From Comamonas piscis (lineage in GTDB: Bacteria; Pseudomonadota; Gammaproteobacteria; Burkholderiales; Burkholderiaceae_C), in NCBI RefSeq assembly GCF_014109725.1, contig NZ_CP058554.1:3534001-3598000 (forward strand): a stretch of 64,000 nt of DNA, written 5' to 3'. The notes below the pieces were generated by a model. That model had not been told where the DNA came from. It did not search any database and saw only the letters and a program-made list of their open reading frames with translations. Made by a program: the position numbers and the translations under genes. Below are positions 11,694 to 19,403 of the stretch, piece after piece; within the stretch, counting starts at the first letter, position 1; the number at the start of each line of letters is the position of its first letter.

Positions 11694-11722
11694 ATGGCAT
11701 TTGCGCGGTAATTTGCTAAAAT
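11694..11722 (+). promoter_or_regulatory. Predicted sigma-70 promoter of a small RNA
   Basis: ATGGCA (four of six matches to the -35 consensus), a 17-base spacer, then TAAAAT (five of six to -10). It lies in the intergenic space after ygfZ and points toward the terminator at 11810, with no open reading frame of note between them. Confidence 0.5.
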
Positions 11723-11728
11723 TGCATG

Positions 11729-11844
11729 ACTTTGCGAGCAGGAGTCGCCAAAACGGCAGCTGCAAGCAATCAGCTACAACTACTCAAGCGCATCTTGACC
11801 ATCACACTTGCCGGGTCTGGGAAACCAGACCCGGCTTTTTATTT
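11729..11844 (+). ncRNA. Candidate intergenic small RNA
   Basis: The segment runs from a predicted transcription start about seven bases after the -10 box to the end of a strong terminator, giving a transcript of about 115 bases. It contains internal complementary stretches (for example GACT at the 5' end with AGTC 15 bases later, and GGCAGCTGC with a later AGCT) but no convincing coding frame or ribosome site. It lies between the converging ygfZ and thioesterase-GNAT genes. I do not recognise a named RNA family. The alternative is that it is only the ygfZ 3' region, read through to its terminator. Confidence 0.4.
11810..11844 (+). terminator. Strong Rho-independent terminator
   Basis: An 11-bp perfect stem GCCGGGTCTGG/CCAGACCCGGC with a GAAA tetraloop, followed by TTTTTATTT. 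It is about 200 bases after the ygfZ stop and only works well in the plus direction, because the minus side lacks a T-run. Confidence 0.9.
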
Positions 11845-11874
11845 GCCAACTGCATATGGCCATCAGGATCAGAA

Positions 11875-12783
11875 TCAGCGCAGGTTCTTGCACATGGAAA
11901 TGTGGGCAATTCCAGCTTCTTCATAAGGCTCGCCCACGACGCTAAAACCAGCGCGCAGGTAAAAGTTCTCTGCCGTGCGCTGGGCATGCAGCTCCACCTG
12001 GCGTTTGCCTTGGCGCGCAGCGGCATCCACCAGCGCATCGAGCACCTGGCGGCCCAGGCTGCTGCCTCGCAGTGGCTTGGCAACCGCCATGCGGCCAATG
12101 CGCATCACATCGGCACGGTTTTCTTCCTGCGCGCTGGGCAGCATGCGGCCGGTGGCCACGCACATGCCCAGGCCATTGAGCGCCACCGCATGCAGCGAGC
12201 TGACATCAAAAGCATCGGCCTCGATCTCAGCTGGAATGCCCTGCTCGCGCACAAAGACCTGCATGCGCAGGCGCATCGCCTCCTGGCCCAGCACATTCCA
12301 GCTGCCGGTTGTCACCTCCACCATGTCTTTGCCCGCTTCAAAGCGCTGCACCATGCTGCGGTAGGCCTCGGGCAGTGGCTGGGGCTGCTGCGCCTTGTCG
12401 GCAAACACATACACCATCGTGGCGGTGGCCAGCAAGCTGCCCGCGCAGTAGATGGCCGCTTCGTACTGCACCGAGGTATTGCCCAGCTTGGCCACGCGCA
12501 GACCAATATCGATCACATCATCGAGCCGTGCCGAGGCATGGAACTCCAGCTGCGTGGCCCGCAGAAACAGCTCGCCGCCCAGGCGCTGCATGCCCTCTTC
12601 ATAAGGCACGGCCAGTTGGCGCCAGTACTCGGACATCGCAATGTCCACATAGCTCAGATAGTGGGCGTTGAAGACCACCTTCTGCAGGTCCACCTCGGAC
12701 CAGCGCACGCGCTGGCGGCTGCGGCAGCGGAAATCGGCCAGGCTTTGGGCGGGGGTGTCAAACAGGATCTGGGAGGTGCTCAT
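11875..12783 (-). CDS. Fused acyl-CoA thioesterase (YbgC/FadM-like) and GNAT acetyltransferase
   Basis: The 302-residue product joins two domains. The N-terminal half (about 10-140) is a hot-dog thioesterase of the 4HBT type with the family segment WSEVDLQKVVFNAHYLSY, which contains the catalytic-region Asp and the NAHYL motif. The C-terminal half (about 145-300) is a GNAT fold with RIGRMAVAKPLRGSSLGRQVL, matching the acetyl-CoA-binding motif A, and AENFYLRAGF, matching motif B. ATG 12783 is preferred over an in-frame TTG eleven codons upstream. Substrates are not indicated. The stop of an upstream hydrolase gene lies 59 bases before the start. Confidence 0.88.
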   Translation of the reverse strand: MSTSQILFDTPAQSLADFRCRSRQRVRWSEVDLQKVVFNAHYLSYVDIAMSEYWRQLAVPYEEGMQRLGGELFLRATQLEFHASARLDDVIDIGLRVAKLGNTSVQYEAAIYCAGSLLATATMVYVFADKAQQPQPLPEAYRSMVQRFEAGKDMVEVTTGSWNVLGQEAMRLRMQVFVREQGIPAEIEADAFDVSSLHAVALNGLGMCVATGRMLPSAQEENRADVMRIGRMAVAKPLRGSSLGRQVLDALVDAAARQGKRQVELHAQRTAENFYLRAGFSVVGEPYEEAGIAHISMCKNLR

Positions 12784-12842
12784 GGTGTTGTCGGTATTCT
12801 CAAAATTGGCAATCAATAGGCGGACTGGTTGCAGCGCCGTCC

Positions 12843-13844
12843 TCAGTCAAAGGCCGCCCGCAGCGCCTGGGCCATCTGCGCATGGCAGGCCCGTGCTTCC
12901 TTCAGCGCGCGGCCCATCTTCACAAACTCATGGGCCACGCCAGCATAGGTGTGCAGTTCAACATCGACGCCGGCAGCGCGCAGTCGGTCGGCATACATCA
13001 CGCCCTCGTCCACCAGCGAATCGCATTGCGCCAGGTGGATGCTGGCAGGGGCGAGGCCCTGCAGATCCGGCGCCAGCAGCGGCGCAAAACGCCAGTCTTC
13101 GCGGTCAGCCAACGAACGCAGGTAGTTGCTGAACATCCAGCTGATCATCGTTTTGGTCAGAATCGGGCCCTGGCTGTAGCGCGCATGCGAGGGTGTGTCC
13201 TGGTGCGCCGCGCAGCCAGGGTAGATCAGCAACTGCAAGGCCAGGTCGATACCGGCATCGCGCGCCAGGATGGCGTTAACCGCTGCCAGGGTGCCGCCTG
13301 CGCTGTCGCCGCCCACAGCTATACGGCGGGTATCTGCGCCCAGCGCCATGCCCTCGGCCACCAGCCACTGCAAGGCATCCCAGGCATCGTTGCTGGCGGT
13401 CGGAAAGCGGTGCTCGGGCGCCAGGCGGTAGTCTACGGAGACGACCATGCAGCCTGCTTGATGCGCCAGCTCGCGGCACAGAATGTCATGCGTATCCACA
13501 CTGCCGATGGTGAAACCGCCACCATGGGTGAACAGCAGCACCGGCTGCAAGGGGTCCCAGCTGCTGGCATACAGCCGCGCGGGTATCTGAAAACCATCGC
13601 GCGCAGGAATATGGAAATCCTCCACGCGCTCCAGCGTGGGTTTGGCAATCTCCAGCACCCCCGCGCCAATGCCATAGGCTTGGCGCGCCTGCTCTACCGA
13701 CATCTCCCACATGGGGGTGTGCTGGGCGCGGGCCATGCGTTCGACCACGCTGCGCATCGTCGGGGTCAGCTCTGCGATCACATCGGCAGGCATGCTGAGT
13801 TCGGCGGGGAGATGGACTTTGGAGCGGGCTGGGGCGTCAGACAT
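12843..13844 (-). CDS. Alpha/beta hydrolase, hormone-sensitive-lipase family
   Basis: This is a predicted carboxylesterase. The 333-residue product has the HSL-family oxyanion motif HGGG at 107-110, the nucleophile motif GGDSAGG with Ser181, a late CDSLVDEG segment for the catalytic Asp, and AHEF for the catalytic His. ATG 13844 is used rather than an upstream in-frame codon because the extra residues are unlike the family. It is probably co-transcribed with the thioesterase-GNAT gene 59 bases downstream, which would fit a role in ester or acyl metabolism, but the substrate is unknown. Confidence 0.9.
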   Translation of the reverse strand: MSDAPARSKVHLPAELSMPADVIAELTPTMRSVVERMARAQHTPMWEMSVEQARQAYGIGAGVLEIAKPTLERVEDFHIPARDGFQIPARLYASSWDPLQPVLLFTHGGGFTIGSVDTHDILCRELAHQAGCMVVSVDYRLAPEHRFPTASNDAWDALQWLVAEGMALGADTRRIAVGGDSAGGTLAAVNAILARDAGIDLALQLLIYPGCAAHQDTPSHARYSQGPILTKTMISWMFSNYLRSLADREDWRFAPLLAPDLQGLAPASIHLAQCDSLVDEGVMYADRLRAAGVDVELHTYAGVAHEFVKMGRALKEARACHAQMAQALRAAFD

Positions 13845-13945
13845 ACATCGTTGCCCCGCAGGCATGCAGGGGCGCAGTTCAGGGAAAGGGCCGGCTGATT
13901 ATCAGCCATTGCCGATTCACAACGGGGCGCGTCGGTCACCCATGT

Positions 13946-13973
13946 AAAAAGGCCCTGCCGATTTGGCAGAGCC
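13946..13973 (-). terminator. Terminator of the exported hydratase-like gene
   Basis: On the minus strand, GGCTCTGCC and GGCAGGGCC form a 9-bp stem (one G-T pair) followed by TTTTT. It begins 26 bases after the stop of the gene at 13999. Confidence 0.85.
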
Positions 13974-13998
13974 CTCGTCAATGCCCGCTGCAGGCTGG

Positions 13999-14886
13999 TT
14001 ACTCGAAGCGCAGCTCCACCGGCTCTGCACCTGGCAGCCCCTTGTAGTCCACCCGGATCTGCTGGCCGGGCTGCGGCGGCATCAGCGCCGAATACGAGCC
14101 CAGGCTGATCCAGTCCCCCACCTTGAGCCGCTGCCCTTCGGCCTGCAGCGCCTGCGCCAGCCAGACCACGGCAAGGAGGGGCTGGCCCATCAGATCACCG
14201 CCGCGCCCACCGCCCAGCCGCGCCCCGCTCTGGTCGGTGATATCCACTTGCATGCTCTGCAGCGCATTCAACAGCGCATAGCGCTCGGCGCGGAACTGCG
14301 GCACCCGCATGGCATTGCCCATCACGCCCATGCGGGCGCCCACATTCATGGCCTCAACGGCCGCGCCATCGAGCTGCGCGGGGTTCTCGACCACCAGGTC
14401 GGGCAGCTCGACAAAGGGGACGATACGGTCAATGTTGTTGAGCACCTGCAGCGGCGTGGTGGCGCGGTTGATGGCGCTGCTGGAGACGCGCACCAGCATG
14501 TCCGCCTCAAACATCGGCCGCGCGCCAAAGGCCGCTGGCACGCTGCTGCGGTTGGGCAAGAGCGCGCCTTCGTACAGCACGCCCCAGACCGGCTTGTCGG
14601 TTTGAAAACGCTTTTGCATGGCCGTGCTGGTGAGCCCGGCTTTGTAGCCGATAGGCTTTTTGCCTTGGGCCACCCAGGCAGCATTGAGCTTGTTGCGGCT
14701 GCATTTGCCATCGGCCTCGGTCATCGCAGCGGCTGCGGGCACCGGCTGCTTGGCCTCATAGGCCTGCAGCCACTGCGCCACCTGGGCATCATCGAGGCAA
14801 GCGGCCTGGGCTATGCCACTGGATGCAGCCAACCCGGCCGCCAGCCAAAGCGGGGAGAGTCGAAAACGCAAAACGGGGTGCATCAT
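13999..14886 (-). CDS. Exported 2-keto-4-pentenoate hydratase/FAH-superfamily protein
   Basis: The 295-residue product belongs by sequence to the MhpD hydratase/decarboxylase branch of the FAH superfamily, which normally acts in the cytoplasm in aromatic catabolism. The metal-ligand pattern appears kept: Glu127-x-Asp129 in MFEADMLVRV and Glu160 in VPFVELPDL. Unusually, it has a clear signal peptide: a short Arg-containing n-region, the hydrophobic stretch LWLAAGLAASSG and a likely cleavage at AQA|AC (28/29). Two cysteines (30 and 62) could form a disulfide in the periplasm. It stands alone, with its own terminator. Actual activity in the periplasm is not established by the sequence. Confidence 0.8.
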   Translation of the reverse strand: MMHPVLRFRLSPLWLAAGLAASSGIAQAACLDDAQVAQWLQAYEAKQPVPAAAAMTEADGKCSRNKLNAAWVAQGKKPIGYKAGLTSTAMQKRFQTDKPVWGVLYEGALLPNRSSVPAAFGARPMFEADMLVRVSSSAINRATTPLQVLNNIDRIVPFVELPDLVVENPAQLDGAAVEAMNVGARMGVMGNAMRVPQFRAERYALLNALQSMQVDITDQSGARLGGGRGGDLMGQPLLAVVWLAQALQAEGQRLKVGDWISLGSYSALMPPQPGQQIRVDYKGLPGAEPVELRFE

Positions 14887-15110
14887 CCAAAGTCTCCTGT
14901 TCCAAAAACCTGTGCTGAATGCGGCTTAGCACGCCGCTCCCGGCACTAACATACCACCCGCCTCGCCGGGCTTGATTAGGGAAAGCGCGCAGCATGCAGG
15001 CAGCAGCGCCAAATAGCCGCCCGAACCTTGATGCCGGTCATGCCCGCCATAGCCAACAAGCCACAGGCGCTATAGTATTTGCATGACCACCCGGCGACAG
15101 GAGACCCCAG

Positions 15111-15644
15111 ATGCGCAGTGTTTATGAGCCCGCCAACGCCGTCCAGGCCCATGTTCTGCAAGATGTGCTGCGCCAGCATGGCATCACCAGTTTTGTCAGT
15201 GGCGAGCATCTGCAAGGCGCCATTGGTGAGCTGCCCGCCGGCACCTTGCTGCGTTTGCTGGTGGATGATGCCGACTGGTCCGCCGCGCGCCGCGCGCTGG
15301 AGGACTGGGAGCGCGCACCGCTGATGGACGATGACGAGCTGGCCAGCGCCGACCCCAGCCTGGCCGCGCAGCCGCCGGCCGAGCCCGCGCATGATTCGCG
15401 CTTTGACCTGGCCTGCAACCCGCGTGAGGGCACGGCATCCTCACAAGACCGCCACCGCTCTGCACGGCGCTGGTACCCCTGCTGGTGGGCAGCCGCCGCC
15501 GCGCTGCTGGCCCTGTGCCTGAACTATGTGCTGAGCACACCCGCACAGCCTGATACGCCCGATGGCAGCGGCGCTTCGGACCCAGCGCAAAGGGAAGCAG
15601 GCGGCAACGCCCAGCAGCGCCCGGCACCGTCGATCCCAAACTGA
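15111..15644 (+). CDS. DUF2007-domain protein with a C-terminal membrane helix
   Basis: The first 75 or so residues match the DUF2007 fold (MRSVYEPANAVQAHVLQDVLRQ start, then SGEHLQGAIGELPAG and VDDADWSAARRAL), a small domain proposed to act in signalling or protein interaction. A hydrophilic linker follows, then a single membrane helix around 124-142 and a Pro/Gln-rich tail. ATG 15111 has GGAG nine bases upstream. The partner is unknown; the acyl-CoA synthetase downstream is 251 bases away and may be separate. Confidence 0.75.
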   Translation: MRSVYEPANAVQAHVLQDVLRQHGITSFVSGEHLQGAIGELPAGTLLRLLVDDADWSAARRALEDWERAPLMDDDELASADPSLAAQPPAEPAHDSRFDLACNPREGTASSQDRHRSARRWYPCWWAAAAALLALCLNYVLSTPAQPDTPDGSGASDPAQREAGGNAQQRPAPSIPN

Positions 15645-15895
15645 GGCTGCGGTAGCGGCTGAGCAAGCGGACCGTTTCGTGCATCTCTTACAGCAGCGCG
15701 CTGCACCAAAGTATCAAAAATCGATACCTCATCGGTCCATAAAACGCGCTGGCATGGATTTATGCGCGACGCTCAGCCGCTGCTGCAGACAATCGCGTCG
15801 TTGCAAATCGCAGCAACCCAGCCCGGGTTTGGCCAACAAATGGCCAAGACCGAGGCGCACCGATGCGATGATGACGCCCAGGAGAAATTGAGACC

Positions 15896-17752
15896 ATGAA
15901 CGAGCCGCTTTCCACGCCACTGCCATCCGAGCTGCGTGACCTGTCTACCCTGCCCCAACTCTTTGCCTACCGCTGCACCAGCTCGCCAGCGCGCGAGGCC
16001 TACCGCTGGTTTGACGCGGGCAGCAACGCCTGGCAGTCCTTTAGCTGGGGAGATATGCAAGCCAAGGTGGCGCTTTGGGGCCAGGCGCTGCAGGGCCTGC
16101 AACTGGTGCGCGGCGCACGCATCGCCACCTTGCTGACGAACAGCGTCCACGCCATCTGCATTGACCAGGCCGGCATGGCCCAGGCCTGTGCCACCGTGCC
16201 CTTGCATGCCAATGACAACCCCGGCAATATCGCCTTTATCCTGGCCGATGCCGGTGCCTCGCTGCTGCTGATCAACCGGCTGGAGACCTGGCAACAGATC
16301 GCGGCAACCGGCACGCCGCTGCCGGCGCTGCGCTGTGTGGTGATTGATGACCCGCAGCAAGCGGCCATCTCGGTACCGACTGACAACGAAGGCTTACCAC
16401 GCCTGGTCAGGCTGCAGGACTGGCTGGCCGAAGCCCAAGCCAGCGCCGCCCCAGCACCGTCCAGCCAGGGGCCAGAGGCCCAGGACATGGCCGCCATCGT
16501 CTACACCAGCGGCACGACTGGCAAGCCCAAGGGCGTGATGCTGAGCCACCAGAATGTGCTGAGCGACGTGAAGGCGGTGCTTGGCCGCGTCGTGCCTACC
16601 CAAGACGATGTGTTTCTGTCTTTCTTGCCGGTGTCGCACACCTTTGAGCGCAGCTGTGGCTACTACCTGCCGATGGCGGTGGCCAGCACGGTGGTTTATG
16701 CCCGCTCGGTCGCCTTGCTGGCCGAGGACATGCTGAGCATCCGCCCCACCATCCTGGTGTCGGTGCCACGCATCTATGAGCGCATCTACGCCAAAGTCCA
16801 AGAGAAGCTGGCCAAATCGGCCTTCAAGCGCGCGCTGTTTGCCGCCGCTGTCTCCAAAGGCTGGGCCCGCCATTGCGAAGCCCATGGCCTCGTCAACACC
16901 GATGCGCCCCAAGGCGGCTGGGCGCGCTGGCTACCCTGGTCGCTGCTGCAGAAAAAAGTCGCGCAGCCGATTTTGGATTTGTTTGGCGGCCGGCTGCGCA
17001 TTGCGGTCACCGGCGGTGCACCCATACCGTCGATGGTCTCGCACAGTTTTCTGGGCCTGGGGCTGAACATGCTGCAGGGCTTTGGCATGACGGAGACCTC
17101 ACCGGTGCTGACCGCCAACTCGCTGGAGCGGAATGACCCATCGACCGTCGGCAAGCCGCTCGATGGCATGGAGGTGCGGATTGGCGAGAACAAGGAGCTG
17201 CAGGCGCGCGGCCCCAACATCATGATGGGCTATTGGGGCCGGCCCGAGGACACGCGCCTGGCCTTTACCGATGACGGCTGGCTGCGCACCGGCGACCAGG
17301 CCGAGCTGGTGAACGGCGAAGTGCGCATTGTGGGCCGCATCAAGGAAATCATTGTTACCGCCACCGGCGAGAAGGTGCCGCCTTCGGACATTGAGCAAGC
17401 CCTTTGCGCCGACCCGCTGTTCGAGCAAAGCTTTGTGGTCGGCGAGCAGCAGCCCTTTATCGCCTGCATCGCCGTGGTCAACCGCGAGGAATGGAAGCAG
17501 CTGGCGCAAGGCCTGGGCCTGGATCCCGACAATGCCGTCAGCCTGCAAGCCAGCGCCGTGCGCAAGGCCGCACTGGCGCGTATTGCGGCGCAATGCCAAG
17601 GCCTTGCCAAATATGCGGTGCCACGCGCCGTCTACCTGGTGACCGAGCCCTGGAACATCGACAACGGCCTGATGACCCCCACCTTGAAGCTGCGCCGCCC
17701 CCAGCTGATGCAGAAGTTCGCCGCCGAGATCGCGAACATCTACGCCAAATAA
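15896..17752 (+). CDS. Long-chain acyl-CoA synthetase (AMP-forming)
   Basis: This is a predicted fatty-acid:CoA ligase of the FAA1/COG1022 group, activating carboxylic acids via an acyl-adenylate. The 618-residue product carries the AMP-binding P-loop YTSGTTGKPKG at about 203-213, the FGMTETSP motif, and the GWLRTGDQ and GRIKEIIVTATGEKV motifs of the C-terminal domain. GGAGAA precedes ATG 15896. Chain-length preference cannot be read. It ends at a bidirectional terminator shared with the convergent TRAP receptor. Confidence 0.92.
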   Translation: MNEPLSTPLPSELRDLSTLPQLFAYRCTSSPAREAYRWFDAGSNAWQSFSWGDMQAKVALWGQALQGLQLVRGARIATLLTNSVHAICIDQAGMAQACATVPLHANDNPGNIAFILADAGASLLLINRLETWQQIAATGTPLPALRCVVIDDPQQAAISVPTDNEGLPRLVRLQDWLAEAQASAAPAPSSQGPEAQDMAAIVYTSGTTGKPKGVMLSHQNVLSDVKAVLGRVVPTQDDVFLSFLPVSHTFERSCGYYLPMAVASTVVYARSVALLAEDMLSIRPTILVSVPRIYERIYAKVQEKLAKSAFKRALFAAAVSKGWARHCEAHGLVNTDAPQGGWARWLPWSLLQKKVAQPILDLFGGRLRIAVTGGAPIPSMVSHSFLGLGLNMLQGFGMTETSPVLTANSLERNDPSTVGKPLDGMEVRIGENKELQARGPNIMMGYWGRPEDTRLAFTDDGWLRTGDQAELVNGEVRIVGRIKEIIVTATGEKVPPSDIEQALCADPLFEQSFVVGEQQPFIACIAVVNREEWKQLAQGLGLDPDNAVSLQASAVRKAALARIAAQCQGLAKYAVPRAVYLVTEPWNIDNGLMTPTLKLRRPQLMQKFAAEIANIYAK

Positions 17753-17770
17753 GCAGCCCTGTCACATGCA

Positions 17771-17810
17771 AAAACCGCCGATGCCCTTGGCAGGCATCGG
17801 CGGTTTTTTT
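17771..17810. terminator. Bidirectional terminator between acyl-CoA synthetase and TRAP receptor
   Basis: A 15-bp perfect stem AAAACCGCCGATGCC/GGCATCGGCGGTTTT with a 7-base loop, followed by three more T residues on the plus side and preceded by an extra A on the minus side, in the gap between convergent genes. Confidence 0.92.
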
Positions 17811-17864
17811 GTTCTCTGTTGCTCAGCGGCCTGCCATACAGGCACGCCGACACAGCTGCGGCTT

Positions 17865-18902
17865 TTACTTCTTCGGGAAGTAGTAGTTCAGCAAGGCGGC
17901 TGCACCATCGACGCCGGCCTTGGACGACCACTCACGGGCGAACTTTTCGCCCATCAGGTCCAGCGCGCGGCGCAGCTCGTAGGAAGGCTGGCTGATCTTG
18001 GTGCCATGCTCCACCAGCACCTTTTGTGCAGCGTCGTCGGCATCCTTGGCCAGTTGCCAGCCACGTGCCTCGGCCTGCTTGGCGGCGGTATCCAGAGCCG
18101 TCTTGGCGCCATCGGTCAGGCCCGACCAGCTCTTCTCGCTCATCAGAATCAGGTTCTTCGGAATCCAGGCGCGCATGTCAATAAACAGGCCCATGGCGTT
18201 CCAAGACTGGCTGTCCACGCCCGTGGTGCTGGATGTCAGCATGACATCGACCTTGCCGGCCTGGATGGCCTTGGCCAGGTCATTGGCGGGGGTGTCGACC
18301 GGGGTGGCACCAGCCACTTCGGCGATGTACTTCGAAGCCACGTTGTTAACGCGGAACTTCTGGCCCTTGACGTCGTCGAGCTTGTTCACGGCGTTGCGCG
18401 AGAACAGGCCTTGGCCTGGCCAAGGTGCTGTGTACAGCAAGCGGATACCCTGCTTCTTGAGCAAGGCCTCGATCGGCTCTCGGGTGGCCGCCCACAGGCG
18501 CTTGGCATCGTCAAAGCTGCGCACGATAAAGGGCAGCGAGTCGATGGCAAAGGCCGGGTACTGGTCGCTGAAATTCGACATGAAGATCTCACCGATCGCC
18601 AGATCGCCCTTGCTGAGCGCAGGCATGACCTGGTTCATCGGCATCAGCTTGGCATTGGTGACCACTTCGATCTGCATGCCGCCCTGGCTCAGCCCATTGG
18701 CCTCACGTGCAAACTGCGTCAGGTTGCGGGTGTGGAACAGCGTGTCGGTATAGGCGCCGGCGCACTTCAGCGGCGTCGCGGCCGCTCTGGCGATGTTGGG
18801 CAGCGACCAGACCAGACCCGAGCCAGCGGCCAGCCCCATGCTGGCGAGCGCCTTGCGCCGAGACGGACTGACCAGCGTTTTGTTGGTGTTGTGATCTGCC
18901 AT
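17865..18902 (-). CDS. TRAP transporter solute-binding protein (DctP family), Tat-type signal
   Basis: This is a periplasmic receptor that binds a carboxylate-like ligand for a TRAP transporter. The 345-residue product starts with a twin-arginine motif SRRKAL at 14-19 and a hydrophobic stretch ending in NIARA|AA, suggesting Tat export. The DctP core follows, with QTDP-like family spacing, the segment KFRVNNVASKYIAEVAGATPV and the C-terminal region. ATG 18902 follows AAGGA by seven bases; upstream in-frame starts are rejected. No permease genes flank it, so it is an orphan here. It might serve a distant QM pair. Confidence 0.9.
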   Translation of the reverse strand: MADHNTNKTLVSPSRRKALASMGLAAGSGLVWSLPNIARAAATPLKCAGAYTDTLFHTRNLTQFAREANGLSQGGMQIEVVTNAKLMPMNQVMPALSKGDLAIGEIFMSNFSDQYPAFAIDSLPFIVRSFDDAKRLWAATREPIEALLKKQGIRLLYTAPWPGQGLFSRNAVNKLDDVKGQKFRVNNVASKYIAEVAGATPVDTPANDLAKAIQAGKVDVMLTSSTTGVDSQSWNAMGLFIDMRAWIPKNLILMSEKSWSGLTDGAKTALDTAAKQAEARGWQLAKDADDAAQKVLVEHGTKISQPSYELRRALDLMGEKFAREWSSKAGVDGAAALLNYYFPKK

Positions 18903-19403
18903 TTGACGATTCCTTGGTATCTGGGCCAGGCATTCCCCATCCACAAGGATGCTGCAGGCCGCATGTGTACTGAAAAGCCCCACTAAGAGCGATACGCTTC
19001 CCGCTGGCACATGGCAAGCCATGCGACGCATTCAGCAACCATGCCATTCGATTTATTTGGTCACTAACGCACCACTTGTGTGAGGAGCCGACGCAATCTA
19101 TCTTGGCTTGCGCAACAAAGCAATCGCTATCGATCACCGGAGAGACATTGCTTGATGCAAGTCATCTGTTGCGGGAGACAGAAGTCGGTAGCGACTAGCA
19201 TTTAGTCACACCCCATACTTTCTGAAACTACAAAAATAATAGCTGCTTTCCTCCCCTCTCCGGGAAGAAAGCAGCCATTTTTTAGCGGATAGATGTGTGC
19301 GCCCCACAGCAGACTGCGCTGCTCGCGGCCGCGCTATCCCGCCGCTTGGGACGGCAGTTGGCGGTCACTCGCGGGGCACACTGCGGCAGACAAGGCGGAT
19401 GCC
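18903..19403. other. Intergenic region upstream of the TRAP receptor
   Basis: No gene is visible in these 501 bases. They hold a perfect dyad CATGGC-AA-GCCATG at 19010-19023, about 110 bases before the TRAP receptor start. They also hold the terminator-like dyad at 19232-19283, which ends the saccharopine-dehydrogenase-like gene on the minus strand. I see no confident sigma-70 promoter. Confidence 0.5.
19232..19283. terminator. Terminator-like dyad with an ATAGCT-type arm
   Basis: GCTGCTTTC (19242-19250) pairs with GAAAGCAGC (19267-19275). T-runs flank both sides: six T residues after it on the plus strand, and AAAAATAAT before it for the minus strand. It lies about 120 bases after the minus-strand stop at 19404. 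The AATAGCTGC arm resembles other short dyads in this window. Confidence 0.6.
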
